From positions 1 through 5,769 of the forward strand of contig JAMJQV010000081.1 of NCBI GenBank assembly GCA_023554435.1: 5,769 bases of DNA. Direction: 5' to 3'. Under the pieces are notes generated by a model that was not told the origin of the DNA, made no database searches, and saw only the letters and a program-made list of their open reading frames with translations. Shown here one piece after another: positions 1 through 5,769 of this stretch; positions within the stretch are counted from its first letter, which is position 1; each line of letters begins with the position of its first letter. Source of the stretch: Gemmatimonadota bacterium. Its GTDB lineage: Bacteria > Gemmatimonadota > Gemmatimonadetes > Palauibacterales > Palauibacteraceae. The translations under genes were made by a program, and so were the position numbers.

Positions 1-684
1 CGGGAGATCTTCTTCGTGTTCCTGTTCGGGGTGTTCTTCCCTCATTCACAAGCCGAGGCCTGGCGAAGCGGCGCCGTGCCGACCGTGTTCGTGTTCATGA
101 TTCCGCTTTTCCTGGCCGGTCCCTACATCGCGGACACCTTCGCGGGCGAGCGGGAACGCAAGACGCTCGAGACGCTGTTGGCCACCCGGCTGCCCGATTC
201 CTCGATCTACCTGGGCAAGATCCTCGCGGTGTGCACGTACGCATGGGCGGTCACCCAGCTCATCGTTCTCGCCTCGCTTCTGGCCCTCAACCTGGCCGGC
301 GGGGGAGGGCCTGAGATCGCCGAAGAGGGATGGTTCGTCTACCCGACCCCGGTGTGGGTCGGTGCGCTGGCGGGATCCTACGTCTCGGCCCTGTTCATCT
401 CGGGAATCGGCACCTTCATCTCGCTGCGCTCGGAGACGGTACGCTCGGCCCACCAGGCCATGATGTTGCCCCTGTTCGTCCTGATCTTCGGGGGGTCGTT
501 CGGGCTGGGTGCCCTGTGGCGCGCGCTGCCGCTCGACACGCAGGCGTCGATCGCGACGTGGGCGTCGGGGATCAGCGGTCTGGAGGCGATCCTGGGTGTG
601 GTGACGATCCTGCTGCTGGTGGACCTGTTCCTTCTACGGCTCGGAGTGAGGCGCTTCCGCCGCTCGAAGCTGATCGCGCCCTGA
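1..684 (+). CDS. ABC-2 type transporter permease, 5'-truncated by the window edge
   Basis: Membrane subunit of an ABC exporter; it would pair with an ATP-binding protein, probably encoded just upstream outside the window. The frame is open from base 1, so the visible 227 residues are the C-terminal part and the true start is not in the window; the GTG at 16 is an internal codon. The recognisable signature is the cytosolic stretch FAGERERKTLETLLATRL (about residues 47-64), typical of ABC-2 permeases of the NatB/GldF-like kind, just after a hydrophobic segment (about 26-44). Further hydrophobic segments lie at about 70-98, 117-139, 148-170 and 194-213, followed by a basic cytosolic tail (RRFRRSK). 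The substrate cannot be told from this fragment. The last 51 bp overlap the convergent small membrane protein gene. The family call is firm; the physiological role is unknown. Confidence 0.88.
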   Translation, partial: REIFFVFLFGVFFPHSQAEAWRSGAVPTVFVFMIPLFLAGPYIADTFAGERERKTLETLLATRLPDSSIYLGKILAVCTYAWAVTQLIVLASLLALNLAGGGGPEIAEEGWFVYPTPVWVGALAGSYVSALFISGIGTFISLRSETVRSAHQAMMLPLFVLIFGGSFGLGALWRALPLDTQASIATWASGISGLEAILGVVTILLLVDLFLLRLGVRRFRRSKLIAP

Positions 685-960
685 CGCAAGGTCGGAAACC
701 TCGGTCGACTCCGCCCTCCGCTCACACAATTCCTGAGTGAGCAGGTAGGACAACGCAGCGGAAAGGGCGAGGCTGGGTGCCAGGATTCCGGAGGGGTCGA
801 TGAGCAGCCACACGATCAGGATGGCGCTGCCGGCGAACCAGGCGCCGACCGAGAGGGCGCCGCCGGCGGCGGGGTCGTGTCGGCTGAAGTAGGACTGAAG
901 GTACGCGACCGCGGCTCCGATGAAGCCGCCGACAATGAGCACGAGCACCATTAGACTCAT
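634..960 (-). CDS. small three-helix integral membrane protein, function unknown
   Basis: A 108-residue protein that I do not recognise. The start is the ATG at 960, preceded by a good ribosome binding site (AAGGA at 970-966, five bases before the start). The upstream open frame, which runs antisense through the epimerase gene, has no protein-like character. Three hydrophobic helices are evident at about residues 3-21, 34-54 and 58-75. A short polar loop (SRHDPAAGG) separates the first two, and DPSG separates the second and third. A hydrophilic, charged tail of about 30 residues (from QELCERRAES on) ends the protein. There is no signal peptidase or lipobox motif and no catalytic motif. Its last 16 codons are antisense to the end of the ABC permease gene. 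Coding is supported by the RBS, the sharp change from hydrophobic to polar composition, and its fit to the gap between genes. It could be a general small inner-membrane protein; a link to the neighbouring transporter is only positional. Confidence 0.72.
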   Translation of the reverse strand: MSLMVLVLIVGGFIGAAVAYLQSYFSRHDPAAGGALSVGAWFAGSAILIVWLLIDPSGILAPSLALSAALSYLLTQELCERRAESTEVSDLASGRDQLRAAEAPHSEP

Positions 961-1007
961 AGACTTCCTTCCCCACGCCGTATCCCGAGAGCCCCGGCCA
1001 GCAACCC

Positions 1008-1035
1008 ACCATACGCAATCCTCGCCGCCCTGCAA
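1008..1035 (-). promoter_or_regulatory. candidate sigma70-type promoter for the small membrane protein
   Basis: Read on the minus strand, TTGCAG (1035-1030) and TATGGT (1013-1008) are separated by 16 bases. They match the -35 and -10 consensus at 3 of 6 and 4 of 6 positions. Transcription would start near 1001, leaving a leader of about 40 bases before the ATG at 960. The match is modest and phylum-specific promoter preferences are unknown, so this is only a candidate. Confidence 0.3.
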
Positions 1036-1074
1036 AGTCTGACCCTGGCGGCCCGCTTCGTGCGTGCGATGTCT

Positions 1075-1099
1075 TGCGGCACCTGCAGTGCTGCCCGCA
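1075..1099 (+). other. imperfect inverted repeat (hairpin) in the divergent intergenic region
   Basis: TGCGGCA (1075-1081) pairs with TGCCCGCA (1092-1099), giving seven base pairs with one bulged C and a ten-base loop. It lies 60-84 bases before the epimerase GTG, so it could fold in that gene's leader or serve as a protein-binding site. There is no T-run after it, so it is not an intrinsic terminator. In GC-rich DNA a hairpin this short can arise by chance. No clear promoter for the epimerase was seen in 961-1158. Confidence 0.25.
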
Positions 1100-1158
1100 G
1101 CTTCGCATCGCGTCGGGCGGTCCTGCGCAACACGAATGGATATGAAACGAGAGAGAAC

Positions 1159-2169
1159 GTGAGTCATACACTGGTCACGGGAGCCGCGGGTTTCATCGGC
1201 TACCACGTGGCGCGAGCGCTCCTCGAGAGGGGCGACCGGGTGGTCGGTCTGGACAACCTGAACGACTACTACGATCCGGAGCTCAAGAAGGCCCGGGTGG
1301 CCGAACTGGCGCCGTTCGAAGAGTGGGCCTTCGAGCGGATCGACCTCGCCGACCGTGAGGCGATGGAGAGCCTGTTCGGACGATACGAGTTCGACCGAGT
1401 GATCCACCTCGCGGCCCAGGCCGGCGTGCGCTACTCGATTGAGAATCCGCACGCCTATGTGGACAGCAACCTGGTAGGCTTCGTCAACATCCTGGAGGGC
1501 TGCCGCCGCCAGGAAGTCGAGCACCTGACGTACGCCTCGACGAGTTCCGTATATGGAGCGAACGAGGTGCTTCCCTATTCGGTGCGGCACAACGTCGATC
1601 ATCCGGTGAGCCTGTACGCCGCGACCAAGAAAGCGAACGAGCTCATGGCGCATTCGTACAGTCACCTGTACGGATTGAACACCACCGGACTGCGTTTCTT
1701 CACGGTGTACGGACCGTGGGGTCGGCCGGACATGGCGTACTTCAAGTTCACCGAAGCGATCCTGGCCGGCCGGCCGATCGATGTCTACAACAACGGACTG
1801 ATGCGGCGCGACTTCACCTACGTCGATGACATCGCCGAAGGTGTGGTGAGGGTCTCGGACCGGGTGGCGCAGCCGGATCCCGACTGGAGCGGCAAGGCAC
1901 CCGATCCCGCTACCAGCTACGCCCCGTTCCGGGTGTACAACATCGGCAACAACGAGTCGGTCGAACTGCTGCGATTCATCGAGGTCCTCGAGGATGTGCT
2001 GGGGAAGAAAGCCGAGCTCAACATGATGCCGATGCAGGCCGGCGACGTTCCGGCTACCGCGGCCGACATCGACTCGCTGGCCGAGGCCACGGGGTTCCGA
2101 CCGAGTACCCCCATCGAAGAAGGCTTGGCCCGCTGGGTCGAGTGGTATCGAGGCTACTATGGGCCGTGA
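1159..2169 (+). CDS. NAD-dependent epimerase of the UDP-glucuronate 4-epimerase (CapI-like) type
   Basis: Extended short-chain dehydrogenase/reductase of 336 residues, the usual size for cytosolic UDP-glucuronate 4-epimerases, which interconvert UDP-GlcA and UDP-GalA for surface glycans and LPS. Seen in the sequence: the NAD-binding Rossmann motif TGAAGFIG at residues 7-14 (glycines 8, 11 and 14), LDNLNDYYDP (31-40), HLAAQAGVRYS (83-93), the Ser/Thr cluster STSSVYG (127-133), the catalytic YAATK pair (Tyr153, Lys157), and LRFFTVYGPWGRPDM (178-192). The DNLNDYYD and GPWGRPDM motifs are those I associate with the UDP-GlcA 4-epimerase subgroup rather than GalE. The start is the GTG at 1159, because homologues begin just before the Rossmann strand and a purine-rich GAGAGAG (1149-1155) precedes it. 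An in-frame ATG at 1060 would add 33 residues unlike the family. First gene of a two-gene operon. Exact substrate specificity is inferred; another UDP-uronic acid or hexose is possible. Confidence 0.9.
   Translation: MSHTLVTGAAGFIGYHVARALLERGDRVVGLDNLNDYYDPELKKARVAELAPFEEWAFERIDLADREAMESLFGRYEFDRVIHLAAQAGVRYSIENPHAYVDSNLVGFVNILEGCRRQEVEHLTYASTSSVYGANEVLPYSVRHNVDHPVSLYAATKKANELMAHSYSHLYGLNTTGLRFFTVYGPWGRPDMAYFKFTEAILAGRPIDVYNNGLMRRDFTYVDDIAEGVVRVSDRVAQPDPDWSGKAPDPATSYAPFRVYNIGNNESVELLRFIEVLEDVLGKKAELNMMPMQAGDVPATAADIDSLAEATGFRPSTPIEEGLARWVEWYRGYYGP
2150..2153 (+). promoter_or_regulatory. ribosome binding site of the aminotransferase gene
   Basis: GAGG lies five bases before the ATG at 2159, inside the last codons of the epimerase gene. 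It favours that ATG over the in-frame GTG at 2177, whose only purine-rich stretch is directly adjacent to it. The arrangement suggests translational coupling of the two enzymes. Confidence 0.55.
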
Positions 2170-3295
2170 CACGGGAGTGAACGAGCCGATCCCCGTCCTC
2201 GACCTCGGTCCAGAGCTCGAGGCCATCTGGAGCGAAGTGTCGGTGGTCGCATCCCGGGTGCTGCGGTCCGGCTATTTCGTGGGCGGACCCGAAGTCGCCG
2301 GTTTCGAGAGTGAGGCCGCCGACTACCTCGGAGTGAAGCACGCCGTGGCCCTCAACTCGGGCACCGACGCGCTGGTCATCGGACTCCGGGCGCTGGGCGT
2401 CCAGCCGGGTGACGAGGTCATTACCTCGCCCTTCACGTTCTTCGCGTCTCCCGAGTCCATCGGCATCCTGGGCGCGAGCGAGGTGTTCGCGGACGTGGAT
2501 CCCGACTCCTTCAACCTGGACCCGCAGCGGGTCGAAGACGCGATCACGCCGCGCACCCGGGCCCTGATGCCGGTTCACCTGTTCGGTCGACCGGCGGACA
2601 TGGATGCGATCTCGGACATCGCTTCGCGTCACGAGCTGGCGGTGATCGAAGACAGCGCGCAGTCGTTCGGCGCCCGCTTCGGCCCCGACACGCGGTACTC
2701 CGGCCTGCAGACGGGAAGCGTCGGACACGCGGGCGCGTTCTCGTTCTATCCGACCAAGAACCTGGGGGGGTTCGGGGACGGTGGGTTGCTCACCACCAGC
2801 TACGATGGCGTAGCGGACCGCGCCCGGCGGCTTCGGGATCACGGCTCCGCACGGCGGTACGAGAACGAGACCCTGGGCTACAACTCCAGGCTGGACGCAC
2901 TTCAGGCCGCGCTCCTGAGGGTGAAGCTCCCCCACATCGACGCCAACAACGACGGGCGTCGGGTCGCTGCCCGCCACTACAACGAGCTGTTCGAGGGAGT
3001 GGAGGGAGTCATCACGCCGGAGGTCGTTCCCGGACACGTGTTTCATCAGTACACGATTCGGGTAACCGGTGGGCGTCGGGACGCGGTCCAGGCGGCCCTC
3101 GGCGAGGCGTCGATCGGGAGCATGATCTACTACCCGATCCCTTGTCACAGGCTGCCGGTCTATGCGGACCGGGGAATCTCGATGCCGGTGGCCGAATCCC
3201 TGGCGGGCGAGGTGCTGAGCCTTCCGATCTGGCCGGCGATCGCGCCGTCCGCGCAGGAGCGGGTGCGCGACGTGATCGTGGGAGCGCTGCGCTAG
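2159..3295 (+). CDS. DegT/DnrJ/EryC1/StrS family PLP-dependent sugar aminotransferase
   Basis: Aminotransferase of 378 residues, normal for the family, which moves an amino group (usually from glutamate) to a keto-sugar nucleotide using pyridoxal phosphate. Visible landmarks: the N-terminal segment LRSGYFVGGPEVAGFE (35-50), the phosphate-binding SGTDAL (67-72), SPFTFFAS with the cofactor-stacking aromatic (90-97), PVHLFGRPADMD (138-149), EDSAQSFGA with Asp165 that contacts the pyridine nitrogen (164-172), and FSFYPTKNLGGFGDGG with the Schiff-base Lys200 (194-209). The C-terminal part has the usual YYPIPCHRLPVY segment near residues 323-334. The gene starts inside the end of the epimerase (11-bp overlap), so both are probably co-translated. 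The sugar substrate is not evident: no 4,6-dehydratase or 3-dehydrogenase that would make a keto-sugar is present in the window. Its TAG stop overlaps that of the convergent lptG gene. Confidence 0.92.
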   Translation: MGRDTGVNEPIPVLDLGPELEAIWSEVSVVASRVLRSGYFVGGPEVAGFESEAADYLGVKHAVALNSGTDALVIGLRALGVQPGDEVITSPFTFFASPESIGILGASEVFADVDPDSFNLDPQRVEDAITPRTRALMPVHLFGRPADMDAISDIASRHELAVIEDSAQSFGARFGPDTRYSGLQTGSVGHAGAFSFYPTKNLGGFGDGGLLTTSYDGVADRARRLRDHGSARRYENETLGYNSRLDALQAALLRVKLPHIDANNDGRRVAARHYNELFEGVEGVITPEVVPGHVFHQYTIRVTGGRRDAVQAALGEASIGSMIYYPIPCHRLPVYADRGISMPVAESLAGEVLSLPIWPAIAPSAQERVRDVIVGALR

Positions 3296-4368
3296 GTCTT
3301 CACCTTCGACATCAGCCCCAGGCCGGCGAAGAAGAAGATCCCGTTGGGGAACCAGGCCGCTGCCACCGGCGGGATCACGCCCGCCGCCCCCAGCGCCTCG
3401 CCCACCCGGATCAGGGTGAGGAAGATGATGGTGGTGGCCAGCGCCAACCCGATCGACAGGGCGGCCCCGCCCCGTCGCGTGGAGTTTGCGAGCGGCGCCC
3501 CGAACAGCACGATGATGAAGCAGGTGAACGGGAAGGCGATCTTCAGCGCCTGCTGCACCATTTCCTTCTTCGGGTTCTCGCCCGACCGCTCCAACGCCTC
3601 GATGAACCGCCCCAGCTCGGCGTAGTTCATCTCCTCGGGCGCCTTGGCCTTGGCCAGCAGGTCATACGGTGTCTCGCGGAACGGGGCCTGCCACAACTCG
3701 TCAAACGCGACGTCGATCACGACCTCACGTTCCGGGGTGTAGCGCAGGTGCCCGTTCTCGATCACCCATCGGGCCTCGGTCGTATCCCAGCGAGCGTCGG
3801 GGGCGCTGACGGAGTAGGTCGGGTACTCGTGTCCCGTGCCCTCACGATCGATCTTGATGTACTTCATGGTGCCCGCGGCGGCATCGAGCCGACGCACGAA
3901 GTAGTAGCGGCCCTCGTCTCCCCGGTAGACGAAGTTCAGCCGGACGTCGAACTGCCTCTCTTCGTCGTTGTCGATGGCTTCGGCCGCTCGCCGGTTGGCC
4001 TCGGGCACCAGGTCGGAGAGAGACAGGGCCAGGAGGCTGATCCCCATCCCGAGGACCAACATCGGGGCCACGAGTCGATAGAAGCTGATGCCGCCGGCCT
4101 TGGCCGCGGTGACCTCGAAATGCCGGGTCATGCGAGAGACCGTGAACACCGCCGCCAGCAGACAGGCGATCGGAAAGGCCAGCATCATCTGGTAGGGAAG
4201 CTGATAGAAGTAGAACGCGATGACCTGCGACTGTCCCACCCCGTCGGACAGGAAGTTGTCGAGACGGTCCGTCAGGTCGATGACCTGGAACAGGAACGGC
4301 ACGCCGAGCACGCAGATCAGGAAGATCTTCAGGAACTGGCCGATGATGTATCGATCGAGGATCTTCAC
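3292..4368 (-). CDS. lptG: LptF/LptG family permease, second gene of the pair (LptG-like)
   Basis: Inner-membrane subunit of the LPS extraction machine, acting with LptF and the LptB ATPase to pass lipopolysaccharide to the periplasmic LptC-LptA bridge. The protein has 358 residues, close to E. coli LptG (about 360). Three N-terminal hydrophobic helices (about 12-32, 50-76, 98-118) and three C-terminal ones (about 270-291, 300-322, 333-352) enclose a polar periplasmic domain, about 120-265, expected to form the beta-jellyroll. The cytosolic segment FEVTAAKAGGIS (84-95) is the family's coupling region that meets LptB. The GTG start at 4368 is chosen because a perfect AGGAGG lies eight bases upstream and the protein then begins MKILDRYIIGQFL, as family members do. 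The GTG overlaps the TGA stop of the upstream gene (GTGA). Assignment to LptG rather than LptF follows gene order and length; the two paralogues are hard to separate by eye. Confidence 0.9.
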   Translation of the reverse strand: MKILDRYIIGQFLKIFLICVLGVPFLFQVIDLTDRLDNFLSDGVGQSQVIAFYFYQLPYQMMLAFPIACLLAAVFTVSRMTRHFEVTAAKAGGISFYRLVAPMLVLGMGISLLALSLSDLVPEANRRAAEAIDNDEERQFDVRLNFVYRGDEGRYYFVRRLDAAAGTMKYIKIDREGTGHEYPTYSVSAPDARWDTTEARWVIENGHLRYTPEREVVIDVAFDELWQAPFRETPYDLLAKAKAPEEMNYAELGRFIEALERSGENPKKEMVQQALKIAFPFTCFIIVLFGAPLANSTRRGGAALSIGLALATTIIFLTLIRVGEALGAAGVIPPVAAAWFPNGIFFFAGLGLMSKVKT

Positions 4369-5687
4369 CCGCCGGCCCTCCTGGCCTGGAAGAAGCCGGC
4401 GACTCCAATGAGGCCGAACAGGATGTTGGGGCTCCACATCGCCAGTGCCGGCGAGAGAAACTGGCGATCCGCGAGCTTCTCGCCTCCGATGAGGGCCACG
4501 TAGTACAGGCAGAACACGCCCAGGCTCACCCCGACCACCAGGCCGACACCTCCCCTTCGGTATCGCACGGCGACGGGCACGCCGATGAGCACGAAGACGA
4601 TGCACGCTGCGGGAATGGTGAACTTCTTCCAGATCTCCACCTCGAAGCGGTTCGCGCGCTCGCGGTGCCTGGAGAGCTGGATGGCGTTGGCCCGAAACGA
4701 ATTGTACGCGGACGAAGGAACCTCGAGACGGCGCCCGGTCTTCCACGCTTCGGCCACCACCCCCGCCGTGTCCGCGGGAGCGAGCTCCTCCTCGGGGGGT
4801 GACAGGCCTCCGAGGCGCCGGGACGTCGCGGCCATGGCAATCGCGAGGCTCACTTCTTCCACCTGCGCCGCCGCCACTTCGGCCTCGCGTACCTGCACGA
4901 GCATCGAATCGACCGGCATCTCCCGATCGCTGCGGAAGTTGTTCTGATCGCGGCTGAGCTCGTTTCCGACCTCTGGAATGCGGATGTCGTTCTTCTCGAA
5001 CCACACCTCGCGAAACACCGCCGGCGACGCGTCCCGGGTTTCCTGAACCTTACCGTCGTAGAGGGTGAGGTACAGGTCGGTCTGCCTGTCGTTGAACGCC
5101 ATGAACCCGCTGTCGGCGTAGATCGTGCGCGACCGGTCGACGTCCCTCTCGTCCCAGATCATGACGTTGTCCAGCCGACTCGACGCGTTGTCGATGTGCG
5201 CTGCCTGGATGAACAGCCGGCGTGGGACCACCTCGTTCACGCGACGCGCCTGCAGCGCGAACGTCGGCTCCTTCCTCGTGATACTGACCCGAAGGCTGGC
5301 CAGCTTGTGGTTGGCCTCGGGGAGTACCGTGTCGTTGAACCACACCATTCCGCCGGCCACCACGGTGGCGGCCAGCACGACGGGCGCCGCGATACGGGCC
5401 AGGCTGATCCCGCTGGCCTTCATGGCCGAGATCTCGTTGTCCGCGGCCAGCCGATTGAAGGCGTAGAGGACGGATACCAGGACGGCCATGGGGACGATCA
5501 CCGCCACGATGAACGGGATCGAGTAGAAGAAGACCTCGGCGATCACCTTGGCCCCGAGGCCCTTGCCCACCAGCCTGTGGAACTGTCTGGCCAGTTGATC
5601 GAGCAGCATCAGCAGAGTCAGCGCCGTCAGCGCGAAAGTGAACGGCGCAATATGCTGCTTGAGTACGTATCGGCTGAGGATCCGCAT
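4365..5687 (-). CDS. lptF: LptF/LptG family permease, first gene of the pair (LptF-like), with enlarged periplasmic part
   Basis: Partner of the LptG-like permease in LPS export from the inner membrane. From the ATG at 5687 it has 440 residues, roughly 75 more than E. coli LptF (366). Hydrophobic helices lie at about 12-34, 53-77 and 98-118, then at about 356-374, 380-400 and 414-433. The coupling segment DNEISAMKASGIS (83-95) follows helix 2. Residues 119-255 are the beta-rich periplasmic domain. The extra length sits at about 262-345: an alanine- and glutamate-rich helix (VREAEVAAAQVEEVSLAIA), a proline-rich acidic turn (LSPPEEELAPAD), and a return helix leading to EVEIWKKFTIPAA. The start at 5687 gives the typical MRILSRYVLKQHI beginning, but the only RBS candidate, GAGG at 5693-5690, is just two bases away. 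The frame is open to the window edge with an ATG at 5765, so a 26-residue longer form cannot be excluded. Confidence 0.88.
   Translation of the reverse strand: MRILSRYVLKQHIAPFTFALTALTLLMLLDQLARQFHRLVGKGLGAKVIAEVFFYSIPFIVAVIVPMAVLVSVLYAFNRLAADNEISAMKASGISLARIAAPVVLAATVVAGGMVWFNDTVLPEANHKLASLRVSITRKEPTFALQARRVNEVVPRRLFIQAAHIDNASSRLDNVMIWDERDVDRSRTIYADSGFMAFNDRQTDLYLTLYDGKVQETRDASPAVFREVWFEKNDIRIPEVGNELSRDQNNFRSDREMPVDSMLVQVREAEVAAAQVEEVSLAIAMAATSRRLGGLSPPEEELAPADTAGVVAEAWKTGRRLEVPSSAYNSFRANAIQLSRHRERANRFEVEIWKKFTIPAACIVFVLIGVPVAVRYRRGGVGLVVGVSLGVFCLYYVALIGGEKLADRQFLSPALAMWSPNILFGLIGVAGFFQARRAGG
4377..4382 (-). promoter_or_regulatory. consensus Shine-Dalgarno AGGAGG of lptG, inside the end of lptF
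   Basis: On the minus strand AGGAGG (4382-4377) stands eight bases before the GTG at 4368. It settles the start within a frame that stays open up to 5004 and explains how a GTG that overlaps the previous stop codon can be used efficiently. Confidence 0.75.
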
Positions 5688-5769
5688 GGCCTCGGTTCGG
5701 TATCGTGTGCCTTGCCCGAAATCGGCTTCGTCGTAATGTACCGCCGAACGGGCATAAGGCTCCATACCA
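5688..5769 (-). other. region upstream of lptF, cut by the window edge
   Basis: These 82 bases precede the chosen lptF ATG and stay open in its frame. The encoded residues (from MEPYARSAVHYDEADF on) are polar and unlike the N-terminus of the family, so this is more likely leader or promoter DNA than coding sequence. I could not find a convincing -35/-10 pair in it. The neighbouring gene on this side is not visible. Confidence 0.3.

Noticed and set aside
46..453. Minus-strand frame opposite the ABC permease
   Set aside because: Shadow of the permease: Arg/Glu/Gly-rich, soluble-looking sequence directly antisense to a gene with a clear ABC-2 motif.
1060..1158. 33-residue N-terminal extension of the epimerase from the ATG at 1060
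   Set aside because: The residues are unlike the family, which begins just before the Rossmann motif; the GTG at 1159 has a purine-rich site and gives the standard length.
1764..1780. GGCC/CCGG-rich repeat-like stretch in the epimerase
   Set aside because: It encodes the conserved-looking ILAGRPID segment and is explained by GC-rich codon use.
961..2226. Long minus-strand frame (530 codons in total, 634-2226) antisense to the epimerase
   Set aside because: Its upstream part is rich in Arg, Val, His and Gly without any domain pattern, as expected for the complement of a GC-rich gene. Only the final 108 codons from the ATG at 960 look like a real protein.
2054..3148. Minus-strand frame of 364 codons opposite the aminotransferase
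   Set aside because: Antisense shadow of a gene with all its catalytic motifs intact; no hydrophobic core pattern or RBS.
3142..4503. Plus-strand frame of 453 codons opposite lptG
   Set aside because: It is the complement of the lptG and lptF coding sequence, has low-complexity Arg/Gly/Asp/Glu-rich composition, and overlaps two genes with clear family motifs.
4369..5004. N-terminal extension of lptG up to a start at 5004
   Set aside because: The extension is an out-of-frame reading of lptF, with Arg/Gly-rich, non-protein-like composition. AGGAGG plus GTG at 4368 gives the normal family length.

Overview
The window is a compact, GC-rich, gene-dense piece of a Gram-negative (diderm) chromosome. 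The diderm call rests on a leftward pair of LptF/LptG-type permeases, which export lipopolysaccharide. High GC, GTG starts, overlapping genes and an LptF with an enlarged periplasmic part would fit Gemmatimonadota or a similar environmental phylum. That placement is a guess from style, not a demonstrated assignment.

Layout from left to right. (1) The 3' part of an ABC-2 type exporter permease runs rightward off the left edge and ends at 684. (2) A small three-helix membrane protein of unknown function (634-960) runs leftward; its 3' end overlaps the permease end by 51 bp. (3) A 198-bp divergent intergenic region (961-1158) holds a candidate leftward promoter and a small hairpin. (4) A rightward two-gene operon follows: a UDP-glucuronate 4-epimerase-like SDR enzyme (1159-2169) and a DegT/DnrJ/EryC1/StrS sugar aminotransferase (2159-3295), overlapping by 11 bp. 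(5) A leftward lptF-lptG operon (5687-4365 and 4368-3292) has a 4-bp GTGA overlap. It meets the aminotransferase tail to tail, with both TAG stops sharing one CTAG palindrome.

The common theme of the right-hand four genes is the cell envelope. The epimerase would supply UDP-galacturonate or a related UDP-sugar. The aminotransferase would add an amino group to a keto-sugar nucleotide. LptF and LptG, with an LptB ATPase encoded elsewhere, would extract finished LPS from the inner membrane. A shared pathway is inferred from neighbourhood only, because the two operons are convergent and separately transcribed. No RNA gene, mobile element, CRISPR array or long repeat was seen. I found no convincing undescribed system; the least explained item is the small membrane protein.
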